NCBI GenBank assembly: GCA_001953115.1
Contig: LSSL01000097.1
Location: 1-41,476, forward strand
Direction of reading: 5' to 3'
Length of the DNA stretch: 41,476 nt
From: Smittium mucronatum
Lineage: Eukaryota > Kickxellomycota > Harpellomycetes > Harpellales > Legeriomycetaceae
Shown here: in pieces, positions 13,632 to 25,203 of the stretch
Layout: each line of letters starts with the position of its first letter
How positions within the stretch are numbered: the first letter of the stretch is position 1
Translations under genes and position numbers: made by a program
The notes under the pieces: model-generated
Databases searched by the model: none
Told to the model about the DNA's origin: nothing
The model's input: only the letters and a program-made list of their open reading frames with translations

Positions 13632-15555
13632 AATTATTACTTGAAATGTGGTTAAAATTTGATATATTATTCAAATTAGGCTGTATTAATAATTTTTAAG
13701 CAGCGAAGTTTTCGAAATTAATTGAAAATCCAAGGATTAGCGGGCTTAAAAAAAATAAAAAATAAATAATATAAAGTTTAGCTTTAAATCTATAAAAAAT
13801 TTTAACCCTTTTATTTTCAGGCTAAAAAAATATCCTCATTTCACATTATACAAAATCATTCCATCAAGAAATATTCTAAAATTAGTTTATTTAAATAAAT
13901 TTTTTTGCGTTAATTAATTATTTGGTGCTTGATACTTAAGTTAATTTTTTGCAACTTGAAAATATTACAAGCAGGAATTTTTTTTAATTATTTTCAATAA
14001 TTATATAATACCAAAAAAAAAAATACTATATAAAAAGTAAATAAAAAATGAAATCGCATAAAAATCTAAATTGGAATTTTGCTAAAGATAAAAAAAATGA
14101 ATTAGCATTAAATTGTGATACCCAGAAATAAATAAATAAATAATTTAAATTAAAAATATTTGATCCAATAGAATTTGAAAAAAGAACAGAATTGAAACTC
14201 TGGAAAATAAGCATTTTAAATTTTAAATTTGTGTCAGTAATCAGATTAATCAATAAAATAACAAATATGAAATATGATAAAACTATAGCAGGCATTCTAA
14301 TTTCAAATTTAATTTGTCCCTTTCAGGGCCGATGGTATATTCATAAATTTAACTTTATATTAAATTCTGCAATTAGACCAGTAACTACTATATTTTATTG
14401 AAAAAATTAAGAAATATGGCCATTTTTATTCCAATATAATTTAAAAGAAGCGAAAAAAGAGCTTAAGATCAGAAATTTTTAATTTGAAATATTGAAACTA
14501 TTTATCCTCGATTTATTTGGATATAGTTTTAAAATTAAATTTTTTTGTAAAGTGTGATTTAAATAAAATCCAAATCATTGAAAAATTGAAAAATTTATTT
14601 TGAAATAACCTTTTGAATTTTTTTTAATTCACATAGAAATTTTTGGATTTTTTTAATATTATTTAATTAATAAATTTAATAATATTTCATTTTTATATTT
14701 TAGAATCCGAAATTATCTAATTAGTCTAAAACTAAACAAATAATCAGTAAAAATAATTTTATAGAGGAATAACAAGATATTAGAGGAGGGTTTTTTTAAA
14801 TATTTAGGATGTATATTTATATGTGAATAATTACGTTAAATTTTCTATTATTGATTCAAATCATCAAAAATCTTTTGGGCAGAATTTTTTGCTACCAAAA
14901 AATCAAACATAATCACTTAAAAATAAAAAATATTTAATATGCTCTATATTTTTTTTATGTTTTCTATTTTCACAAATAGGAGCTTGTGATTAATAAAAGT
15001 TGCAAAATTTGATATAAAATTTTATCAAGACAAATTTTTATTTGAATTAATCCTAATAATAATAATATAAATCGATAAATATGTCTAATTAACCAAATTT
15101 ACTTATAAAATTTTGGATAAAAATTTATAAATTAGCTTAAAAAATATAAGATATCTAAATTAATATTAGTTATCAAAAATGATTTGATGGATTTTTTTTA
15201 TGTTTTTTAAAATATTTTTTTAAGAATTATACTAATTATTCGGGGTTTTATAAGAAAAAATTGAAAACATAAATTTTATATAAATTCTTTTCTGAATTAT
15301 TTCTAAGTTTTGATAGTTGATGGTGTTTTTTAGACTTATTATAATTCATTTATAGCTATCCACTATTTAAAAAAAAAAAAATCACCAAAAGATGAAACCG
15401 AACTTTACTTCCTGAATATTTATTTATTCAAAACATGCTGAATTTTTAAAATCAAATTAAAAAAAGTATTTGAATTTACAGCGATTATTATTATCATTTT
15501 TTTGTGATAAAGGGTGATATTTTAGTGATGTGAAGCGATGCCGTAAAATTTTTTT
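13632..15555. other. AT-rich non-coding stretch
   Basis: Two overlapping opposite-strand frames at 14026-14401 (89 and 69 codons) are low-complexity hydrophobic or Lys/Asn-rich translations with no family resemblance. They are taken as chance. No other features seen. Confidence 0.55.
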
Positions 15556-15559
15556 ATTA

Positions 15560-16198
15560 TTTTTATAATATTTATACAAAAAATATGCGGTTATACACAA
15601 CTTTTCTTTTTTGGCCAATAAAGCCATTTAAATACTCCTTATTTATACACAAAACATAAGCACTCTTTTTATCTGACCGTTATGCTTAATCCAATTATTT
15701 CTATAGCGATAAATTATTACAACGCTACTAAATTGGGGTTTTTCTGATTGAAGAAAATTTGTAATAGATTTTTTCAGCTTTACCAATTAGGAAAATTTAA
15801 AGAGTTAATATAACCGTATGTATCCAAAATAAAATCCAAATACATCTAAGGTGGTTATAATTGGTTATGTGGGAACAAATAAAAAAATTGCGCATAAAAA
15901 TTATGGAAACCATTGACTAAAACTTATAATCACCAGAAATAGTATTTTATGTCGAGTTGGTCTATTATTTTTATAGATAAATTAACCTGGCATCAAAAAG
16001 AATCATCCATATAATTAAATTAAAACCCTGTCAAATAAAAAGAGTTCTTATGTTTTGTGTATAAATATGGGATATTTATGAGGTTCAACTGGCTAAAAAT
16101 AAAAATTTGTGTGTAACCACATATTTTGTGTATAATTTCCCAATTTTTTGTAAAAAAGCATAGTTTTGTGTATAAATACTTTAGATCTTTAAATATTA
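15560..16198. mobile_element. TIR element, copy A (non-autonomous, MITE-like)
   Basis: The two ends are inverted copies of each other. A 38-bp inner block at 15640-15677 matches the reverse complement of 16030-16067 with two mismatches by eye. Weaker pairing runs outward for a further 70-100 bp, giving arms over 100 bp. The word TTATACACAA (or its complement TTGTGTATAA) recurs in the arms: 15591-15600 and 15643-15652 on the left; 16055-16064, 16107-16116 (one change), 16126-16135 and 16166-16175 on the right, always in mirror orientation. Known: iterated subterminal words of this kind are typical transposase-binding sites in DNA transposons. No transposase is encoded, so it would move only in trans. 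The 60-codon frame inside is a shadow. The outer boundaries are approximate because the left outer arm is decayed, and no convincing target duplication was found. Confidence 0.75.
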
Positions 16199-17228
16199 TC
16201 ATATTAGGATAAAAAAAATCTTATGAACGTAATATTTACAAGTTTTTTTTTTCATTGGATTCACATGATTTTATTTAAGCGAAAAAGATTGCTTTCAATA
16301 CACTGAAGCTATTTTTTTTTGATATATTGGAATAGCAAACGTGTTAAAACTAAAATTTATGTAAAATAAAGATTTTATTGAAATTATATTAAATTTAATA
16401 AATGTCTAAAAAATAAGTATGATGGCATGTATCCGATTTAAAAAATATACTGCATCTATATTGCATTAACTTCTAGTTATTTAATAAATAATTTTTATTT
16501 ATATAGAATTTTTTTAAAAAATGAAAAAAATATAATAATTTGGTTTGATTAGCCCAAAATCGATTAGTTCTTAATATTTTTATTAAATATAAATCACAAT
16601 TGCATATTTTTATAATTTTTTTAAATTAAAGGTGGATATTTTTTTTTCATCTAGTTATTTTTAAAAAAATTTTCGAATTTTAAATTTATATTATCAAAAT
16701 TTCTGAAGAATATATTCCGATTATATTGCAAGAGCAGGATATTTATGTAAAATAAAAACTGAATAAAATCGTGAAAATGATTCAAAAAAATAAAAATAAA
16801 ATAAAATAAATTCACAATAATATTTTTAGTTTTAAATCAAAACGTTATATTAATCATATTAACTTCTCAAACGATTTTTATTTAAATTAATTTTTTTTAT
16901 TTCACTTTAAAAATATAAAAAAAGAATCTCATAGGGTAACTACATAAAAAATATTATTGATATCCAAATAAAAACCGTAATTTGATTTAAATCTTACTAA
17001 ATTTAAATTTTACTTATGTTTTTTTAATAAATGCGAAAAAATTCAAAATCCAATAGGATTTTTAATAATTTTAAATAATTTTTTTACTTCTAACAAGTTT
17101 TATTTATTATCAAATACTAATAATTTAATGAAAATTAGATAAGTACCATTGTTTTTTATCAAAAAAAAATCTTATAAGTTTATAAATATATTTAAAATTG
17201 CTAGATAACTTAAATTTTTATCTCGGAT
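16199..17228. other. AT-rich non-coding stretch
   Basis: No gene, RNA or repeat is recognised between TIR element A and the retroposon. Confidence 0.6.
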
Positions 17229-17238
17229 AAAATTACTA
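17229..17238. repeat. Target-site duplication, left copy
   Basis: AAAATTACTA directly precedes the retroposon and is repeated exactly at 18388-18397 after its poly(A) tail. A duplication beginning with a run of A after an A/T-rich nick site fits target-primed reverse transcription by an L1-like endonuclease acting in the poly(A) orientation. Confidence 0.85.
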
Positions 17239-17354
17239 CCCCTAAGAGCGAAATACCATGCCATGGTTTAGGGGCTTAATAGTGTAATTTTCGAAGTACA
17301 CTAGACCAAAATTTCACACAGCGTTGTACTATTCTTGGTTGGGAGTAGTGGAGA

Positions 17355-17840
17355 TAGCGCACAGCGATTCGGAGGACAGCGATTCCAGAGGAGGACCATC
17401 TCGAAACAGGAGGAAACGATTGTTTAGCACAGCTGAGACATAGTCTAGTGCACAAGTTTAGCGTTCGACAGTCAGACCGATCTCAGCGTCCAACAGCTAT
17501 TTGTAGGAAAGCCATGTCGATCAATCCCACGTTTGGGTAGGAGCCTAATTTTATTAATCCTGTTAGAAGTAGGCTCTGACTAGGAGCTCAGTAGATTTAG
17601 TCAACTATTTTTCATTGACAAAGAGCTTAATTCATGACTGCACGTAACCTCAGTCATCCAGCCTACTTGAAGCAATGCCAGGGGGGGTCTTTCGGTTGGT
17701 AGATTGAACCCTTTTCCCGTAATTACGCAGCCGGTAGTTTGGCAGAGGAGCTTATTGTAGTTAGGATGTTAGTCTTTTCTATATGTCTTTTTCTTTTTTT
17801 CAAATTTTTTTAGTATAGTTTTTAATGACGTTATCTTACA
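17355..17840. repeat. 486-bp direct repeat, left copy (probable unmerged contig overlap)
   Basis: This segment appears base-for-base identical to 17868-18353, at a constant offset of 513. The left contig stops just before the AATAAA/poly(A) end of the retroposon and the right contig starts inside the same element. The simplest reading is one element written twice. Confidence 0.85.
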
Positions 17841-17867
17841 NNNNNNNNNNNNNNNNNNNNNNNNNNN
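17841..17867. other. Scaffold gap (27 N)
   Basis: Twenty-seven N within the retroposon, joining two contig ends that share 486 bp. The gap length is probably arbitrary. Confidence 0.99.
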
Positions 17868-18353
17868 TAGCGCACAGCGATTCGGAGGACAGCGATTCCA
17901 GAGGAGGACCATCTCGAAACAGGAGGAAACGATTGTTTAGCACAGCTGAGACATAGTCTAGTGCACAAGTTTAGCGTTCGACAGTCAGACCGATCTCAGC
18001 GTCCAACAGCTATTTGTAGGAAAGCCATGTCGATCAATCCCACGTTTGGGTAGGAGCCTAATTTTATTAATCCTGTTAGAAGTAGGCTCTGACTAGGAGC
18101 TCAGTAGATTTAGTCAACTATTTTTCATTGACAAAGAGCTTAATTCATGACTGCACGTAACCTCAGTCATCCAGCCTACTTGAAGCAATGCCAGGGGGGG
18201 TCTTTCGGTTGGTAGATTGAACCCTTTTCCCGTAATTACGCAGCCGGTAGTTTGGCAGAGGAGCTTATTGTAGTTAGGATGTTAGTCTTTTCTATATGTC
18301 TTTTTCTTTTTTTCAAATTTTTTTAGTATAGTTTTTAATGACGTTATCTTACA
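17868..18353. repeat. 486-bp direct repeat, right copy
   Basis: Second copy of 17355-17840. It continues into the poly(A) end that the first copy lacks. A genuine tandem partial copy is possible but less likely than an assembly artefact. Confidence 0.85.
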
Positions 18354-18384
18354 ATAAAATTCCGTGTTACAAAAAAAAAAAAAA
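18353..18384 (+). promoter_or_regulatory. Polyadenylation signal and poly(A) tail of the retroposon
   Basis: AATAAA at 18353-18358 is followed 12 bases later by A14. This spacing is normal for cleavage and polyadenylation, and it fixes the transcript orientation as plus. The same arrangement is kept on the minus strand at 41,111-41,116 and as the ATTAAA variant at 31,704-31,709. Confidence 0.8.
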
Positions 18385-18387
18385 CTA

Positions 18388-18397
18388 AAAATTACTA
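18388..18397. repeat. Target-site duplication, right copy
   Basis: AAAATTACTA, exact match to 17229-17238, immediately after the poly(A) end. Confidence 0.85.
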
Positions 18398-21300
18398 TAT
18401 ACTTACAAAAAGAATTTTTTTTAGGAGCTTATAATACAAGTTTATAGCAATATGATTTTATAAGGATATTTTTTAACATATCAAAACAAAAAATACCAAA
18501 AATACATGTACAATTGAATAATAAATAAATAAATAAATAATCCATATAAGAAAAGTTTTATATGAAGTGCTTAATGAATTTTTATTAGCGATCTATATTT
18601 TATTTTATTATTTTATTTTTTTATATACATATAAATATATTTAATTTATAAATATCCAATTAATATATTTATATTTATATCTGAAAAATAAAAATTAGCG
18701 AAAAAATATCTGATTTAATTGCTATTTTAAATTTTTAATCATAAGAAATTTTTTTTTAGAATTCTAAAATTATTTAAATAGCCATAAAAATTTTAAAATT
18801 TCTTTTATTTTGCAGTTTTATAGGTAATAAAAACTTATAAAAACTAACTTATCGATACAAAAACAATAAAGCTCTTAACCATAGACACAAATTGAAAAAA
18901 TATATATAGTTACAAAAGTTATTTATTTATTTTAAAAATTATCTTTTTTTTATAAGTAAACGAGTCCATTTCCCCTTTAATAAAATAGATAAGCTTGGCT
19001 CCCTTGTAAGATTCAAATTAATATTATAACTAGAATAAATTTAAACAATAGATAACGGAAAAATCAAAAATTTTCCAATAAAATCAAATTTTATAATAGG
19101 TAATTAAATCATAAATTTTTTGTCGAAAATATTATGTATTAAATATTATTGTTTTTGAGAGTATATAGTTTTTTCATAATATTTCAACCATCGTTTCAAT
19201 ATATCATCAAAATAAACTCTAATATATCCAATTAAACCTGGGTAATAATTATATTAATCTAAAAAAAATTGATTCAAATTTATTTTGTATACTTATCTAC
19301 ATCTACCAATTTAAAAATATAACTCTTGTATAGTTCTTGAGAAATCAAATTTTTTATCCTCACAAATAAAACCTCAAAAAAATATCCAAATTTTATTTTC
19401 TATTTTTTATTTACAGATATGAAATTTATGAATAATTTTTTCAAATAGCACTCGATATTTTTACTAAAAATAAATTAATCGCTTTATAATTAAACAAATG
19501 AACAATTTCAAATTTTATATAAAGAAAATCTTGTGATATTCATGATATATAAGTTCTAAATTTAGCAGTATATTTCTGGAATATATTAGAATAAGTATTT
19601 TTAAATAATTTCAATATAATTTTTTTTTAGAAAAATAAAAATATAAGTTTGAGGATTAAATTTATCTTTATTTTTATGAGGGAGTGTATAATAATTATCC
19701 TTATTATAAATAACTTTATTAAAATTATTAAGTAACTAATCGATCAATTTAGATTCTTTTTTTTCAAAAGAAAAAAGCAAAATAATAAATCATCTAACTT
19801 TGGAATAAGTGGATAAAATGGAGTCTGAAGTTATTTTTTACATCCTATTATAATCTAAAACAAAATCATGACTAATTTTTAACTAGAAAAAATAATAACT
19901 AAAAAATGTTCCAATAATATTAAATATTATACACCGCCATTTCTAAATTATTGTATTAGATTTCTTTTTTATATATAAGCTTCTGAGATGAAAATCACTT
20001 ATGTAATGGCTATAAAATAGATAATTTATACGTATAGGTTTTTCTTATATATAAAAATATATTTAAAAAATATATCTAATTTTCTTATAACGAATAAATA
20101 TGAAAAAAAATCTTCAATTATACATAGTGATAAAAATAATAATTTTTAGAATAAAAAAAATATTATTTATAAGTTTATATTAGAAAAATCTAGAAAAGAT
20201 ATAATTGCATATAAATACAAAAAAACGGCATCTTTTTTAATTAAATCATGACACCAGTAATTTTAAATTACCGTAAGATAATTAAAAGGGATTTTTTCTT
20301 TTAAAACCAACATAAATTTCCGAAAATTTTCTCGTATCAATGGATAATCGCGTTTTTCTTTTATAAAAAAAAAATAGAAGTTTCATAATTAAAAAAGTTA
20401 TATTATCTTTTTTCATACCCGAAAATTTATTTATCGCAGTTAGTTTTATCTTAATTTTAAACAAATATTTATAAATTTTCTTGAAAATTTAGGCCTCAAT
20501 ATTTCTCAATATTTTAGATTAATATTAAGCTTTTATCGATCTATAAAATTATATAATACTATATATTTCGTTGCATATCTACTCGTAGCTCATTAATTTT
20601 ACAAAAATAGAGATACAATTTCTATTTAATGATAAAAAATATGACTTTCAAAAATTAGATTTATTTTAATTTTATTATAACGATACTTATATTCATATAT
20701 TTGGTTTCTAGAATCCAAAATTTGCAAAAAAAAGTACACTTTTCCAATAAAAATGCCAGAAAATAGACTAAGAGATAAATACACACGAACTGTTTTTGTT
20801 TAAGTACTTTTTGAACGTATTAAAATATATAAAATAATTGTTGAAAATTTTAAATGTTATGAAAATCTTATAATCATTTTATAATAAAAATATTCTTCTG
20901 GTTTTGAGATTTTGTGGATCCTTTATCACTTGATTTTTTTTAAGATTCTCGAAATATAGAACATATTACATAGTTTCCTATTAAACTTTTATAATAAATT
21001 TTCTTCATACATACATCTATTTATTTTCGGAAGTATTAAATGTTATTTATTTATAATTGTTTATATTCAAGAGTTATAGTTTGATGCTAAATCTTATAAA
21101 AAGTAAAATAAGTAAATTACTTGAATGTATATAATGGGTTTTTATATAAAAATTCGATCTTTTGAGATTTTTCTATTAAAGTCTTTAATTTCAGAATTTT
21201 AGAATGTGAAAATATTTTAAAATTTAGTAAAATTTCTTATTTTTTTAATAAATTTAACAGTATAGGCATATTTTACAAAAGTTGTAAGATTGTATCGCTA

Positions 21301-21855
21301 TAATAATACAATATCTAAAAGCTTAGTTTTTTTGATTAAAATTCATATAGAGTAAGTGAAAAAGATTAAATTTAAGCGGTTTAAATGATGGAGTTAGACT
21401 ATACATAAATATATGTTTTTTATTAAAAAAATTTCTAATTTTTTCCAAATCAATTATATTATTGGTCAAAGTTATCTTTTTTACAAAAACAATCCCTTTC
21501 TTCCATCCAAGATGTAAAATCGTTTTATAAAACTGAAATTAATATTCAAATAAAAAATTTCCGAATTATTTCTATTATTGGTATTCTCGAAAATAGCTTG
21601 TAAAATTAGTATCAGTAAAAAAAATATCAATTTAAAACACCAGCTCTCTAACAGAAAATACATTGAAGTTACAAATAGAGCTTTTAAATGTAACGAATAA
21701 ACCTTAAAAATCACTTTAAAAAGGCAAGATGTCTTGTATTTATCTCACTAAATTATTTTATTTTAAATTTTTTAGACCTTTATCATTAGTAAAATCTCCG
21801 CCAATCAATCCAAAAATTTTGCTTATCTGCTTATCATTTCTTGACAATAAATAAA
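18398..21855. other. AT-rich non-coding stretch
   Basis: No supported gene. Open runs of 60 (20282-20464, minus) and 77 codons (21481-21714, minus) are unremarkable for this composition. A short (AAAT) run near 18519-18540 is the only simple repeat noted. Confidence 0.55.
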
Positions 21856-21859
21856 TTTT

Positions 21860-22538
21860 CAAAAGTTTATACACAACAAACTGCGCATTTTTACAATAAA
21901 TTAAGTAATTATAGTCAAAATATGTGATTATGCAAAAATTTCATTTTTTGTATAATAGAGCCCCTTAAATATTCCATATTTATACACAAAACATAAGAAC
22001 TCTTTTTATTTGACAGGTTTTTAATTTAATTATATGGATGATTCTTTTTGATGCCAGGTTAATTTATCTATAAAAATAATAGACCAACTCGACATAAAAT
22101 ACTATTTCTGGTGATTATAAGTTTTAGTCAATGGTTTCCATAATTTTTATGCGCAATTTTTTTATTTATTCCCACATAACCAATTATAACCACCTTAGAT
22201 GTATTTGGATTTTATTTTGGATACATACGGTTAAATTAACTCTTTAAATTTTCCTAATTGGTAAAGCTGAAAAAATCTATTACAAATTTTCTTCAATCAG
22301 AAAAACCCCAATTTAGTAGCGTTGTAATAATTTATCGCTATAGAAATAATTGGATTAAGCATAACGGTCATATAAAAAGAATGCTTATGTTTTGTGTATA
22401 AATAAGGAGTATTTAAATGGCTTTATTGGCCAAAAAAGAAAAGTTGTGTATAACCGCATATTTTGTTTATAATTGCCTAATTTTGTGTAAAAACACGTAT
22501 TTTTATGTATAAATACTTTTGATCATATTTAAACGCCT
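21860..22538. mobile_element. TIR element, copy B (inverted relative to copy A)
   Basis: The reverse complement of this segment matches copy A. From about 21,970 to 22,465 the match is nearly perfect, with only about a dozen differences seen by eye, whereas the outer arms are clearly diverged. The iterated word occurs at 21867-21876 and 21980-21989 (TTATACACAA) and at 22392-22401 and 22444-22453 (TTGTGTATAA), with decayed versions at 22463-22472 and 22503-22512. No transposase is encoded. The right outer arm is better preserved here than the matching arm of copy A, so the true end of the element is best read near 22,530. Confidence 0.75.
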
Positions 22539-25023
22539 TTTTTTCAATCCTAAAATAATAATCTCAATATTAAAAAATTAAAAAATCTATGTAATATAAA
22601 TAATGCTATATTTGGCATAGAATGAATTAAGATAACTCAATAACGAAAAAAACTAATCACATTAATCACCCAGATTTAATTCAGAAAGCTTAAAAATTCC
22701 CGGTTTTAGCTATTATGTGTAAAATTGACTTTTATATTACAATAGGTTGCAATTTAACAAATTTCTTATGTGCGGTGTTAGAAAAAAATTATATATAGAA
22801 AAAATAACAATTCAATTAAAAAAAAGTATACATATGTGGCTTCTATAATTACTTGCAAGCTATAATTGAATATATTATATATTTTTTATTATTGTCAATT
22901 TTTAAATAAATCAAGAGTACTTTATGTTATATTTTTTTAAATAAAAAAAACTTGAATTTAGTAATTTCTTGATCTTATCTGTTATTTTCGCTTATAAAAC
23001 TTATATTGGGTTAACATAATTATTTTCAGGAATTAAGCTTTTATGTTATTATTTTAATTAAAGATGTTTATTTTTTTTCATTTTATTGTTTATCATAATC
23101 CTTGAATATATTTAAATTAATTTTTTCAGTAACATAATGGCATATTTTTGAATCATATCTTTAAATATATATTAATTAATTATATATTTTCCTACAATTT
23201 TACGCAAAATAATATCTATTTCAAGAAATAATATTTTTTATAAATTTTCATTATCATTAAAAACACTTTTATCAAATTTTTGGCATATGAATATTTTTTA
23301 TGGAAAATATCAGCAAAAGGCATCCTTCTTATACTATTCAAAAAATATGAGAAAATTTACATTAGATATATCTTATTAATAATGAAAAATCAATTATTAA
23401 AATAAATACCCCCCCCCCCTCACGTTTCTCACCGTGTATATATATTTTTTAATCTCTTCAATGAACAGTATCAAATAAATTTTCAATGAAACCATATTAA
23501 TCTTAAAAAATAAATCAAGTTATTTGGTATGAGATTTTTAAAAAAATTATTAAAAATTAATCTAAAAAAGGTAGGAAAAAACTGGCAGAAAAAATAAATA
23601 AATAAAAAATAAATAAAAAATGGTAAAGTTGTAACTAGATGCAGTCTAATATTGAAGTATGAAGATGATAAACATAAAAAAATCAATTTATTTATGATTA
23701 TTTGTGATAAAATAATTACTATAAAAAGATGCGGGTAATTAAACAAAAAATATGTGCGTTGAAACGATTCAATCAAAAATAAATAAATACAAATTTTATT
23801 GATCGATAATAATTTCGACGTTTCTATTGTACAAAAATCATGGGGAAATTATACGGTGTTTCCGAAATGTACTAAATTGAGAATTATATTAAATAAAATA
23901 TCGAATTTGATAATAATAAAAATATTTTAATTTATTTTAATTCAAAAATAAATATTCGCCTGTTTTTAATGTTTTATAATTCTTTATTAAAGGATAAAGT
24001 TAAAATATATTGAATAAAAGCGATATGAAAAATATCAGAGCTTAAAAGTTGTGAAATCAATATAGTTAAAATATTTCGTATTTATTAATATTCTGAAATA
24101 ATCAAAAAGTATTTGACAGTCTAAAGATGTGAAAAATATATATTTCTAGAGTTCCGATAACACAATTTCTAAATTAACTTGGTGAAATATTTAGTTTTCT
24201 ACAAAAAAAAAATTCAGAATTTCCGTGCTTAGATATATATACGTCAATGCATTGAAAATAGATCAAGAATAGACGAATTTTGTTTTGTTTGATAAAAAAT
24301 GTACCTGAATATTTGAAAGATAAAAAAATAAGACTGACAGAAAAAATTAAATTAGACTAAAAGAAACCAAAATATAAAGAAAATCAGAAGGTTTTTTTTA
24401 AAAAAAATTATAGCTACCTATTTCAAAAGCAAAATAAGAAATTTTAAACCATAATAATCCAATAATATGAAAGATTAATATTACAGAATTAAATCGGTAA
24501 ATCTTACTAAAAAGAAAAAAAGCGTTTATTAAATATAAAAAAAAAAATTCTTCAAAAAAGCTAAAATTAGCTAGTAAAAGATTTTTTTAATAACTCTAAA
24601 TCCTTAAAACCAAGAATTAAATAATAAATCGGTTATAGCATATTTCATATAAATTTTTATATATTTTAAAATTTAAAGTATTCGAAGATCTATCGTTGAT
24701 TAACTTCATAGAAAATAATTTACCGCTTAAAATGATAACATAAAGATGGTATAATATTTTTTTAATGTTAACTTTCTGAGGCTCAGATATTTTGAAAATA
24801 TGATGACTAGATATCAATAAAAAAAAGGGGCTATAAATATGATGGTTATAATTTTTTTTTAATTTTTATTAAATATAAATTCCCAGGCATTTTTTTAATA
24901 AAAATATTTAAAAAAAATATTTGCATTTCCGAGTTTTAATCATATATTTTTTAGCATATCTAAAAGTGTATTAATTTTATTAAATATTTATTGCAGCAAA
25001 TTATAAGCATTTATTTTTATTTT
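22539..25023. other. AT-rich non-coding stretch with a C11 tract
   Basis: No supported gene. The 97-codon minus-strand frame at 23483-23776 is almost entirely Phe, Ile, Leu, Tyr and Asn; one run of this length is expected by chance in a window this size. A 66-codon minus frame at 24617-24817 is similar. The C11 run at 23409-23419 is listed separately. Confidence 0.55.
23409..23419. repeat. C11 homopolymer
   Basis: Eleven C in a row, followed by a small inverted repeat CACG (23421-23424) / CGTG (23433-23436). Long C runs are very rare at about 10% C. It may be a slippage tract, a remnant of an insertion, or a base-calling artefact. Confidence 0.9.
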
Positions 25024-25203
25024 TAGTTTATTTTGAAATTATTTTTACTATATCTGAAATATATAACTTTTGATGATTTGCTTTTAGAAATTTTATTGTT
25101 GAAACTATTATATTTGTTGAAGTACCCTACACTATTGTAGTTTTGGGGGTTCATTATTTCAGCTGTACTAACCAAATTTTTAGAAATTCTAATTAATTTT
25201 TTT

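Larger units (their letters stand above)
17239..18387 (+). mobile_element. Poly(A)-tailed retroposon, copy 1 (young; interrupted by an assembly gap)
   Basis: A non-coding, SINE-like or short-LINE-like retroposon of roughly 0.64 kb once the duplicated sequence around the gap is discounted. The 5' end (17239-17274) is a nested palindrome: CCCCTAA pairs with TTAGGGG, enclosing ACCATGCCATGGT. The 3' end has AATAAA at 18353-18358, an A14 tail at 18371-18384, and flanking 10-bp duplications. GC content is near normal, far above the flanks. Copies 2 (31,685-34,809) and 3 (41,089-41,476) lie on the opposite strand; copy 3 is about 95% identical by eye. No convincing Pol III A/B boxes and no protein are seen. 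A hairpin (ATGACTG 17634-17640, CAGTCAT 17651-17657) is kept in the other copies, suggesting a structured RNA. It presumably depends on a LINE for movement; the partner is unknown. Confidence 0.85.

Noticed and set aside
15591..15652. TTATACACAA words as bacterial DnaA boxes / replication origin
   Set aside because: They match the DnaA-box consensus, but they sit in the mirror-image arms of a repeated TIR element in a eukaryotic-type, gene-free sequence with no dnaA, dnaN or other bacterial gene nearby.
17355..18353. Long terminal repeats of an LTR retrotransposon
   Set aside because: The two identical copies are separated only by 27 N, have no TG...CA ends, and end at an internal point rather than at the poly(A)/target duplication. 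A contig overlap explains them better.
23483..23776. 97-codon minus-strand frame
   Set aside because: Hydrophobic low-complexity translation typical of reverse-read A-rich DNA; no homologue recognised and a length near the chance maximum.
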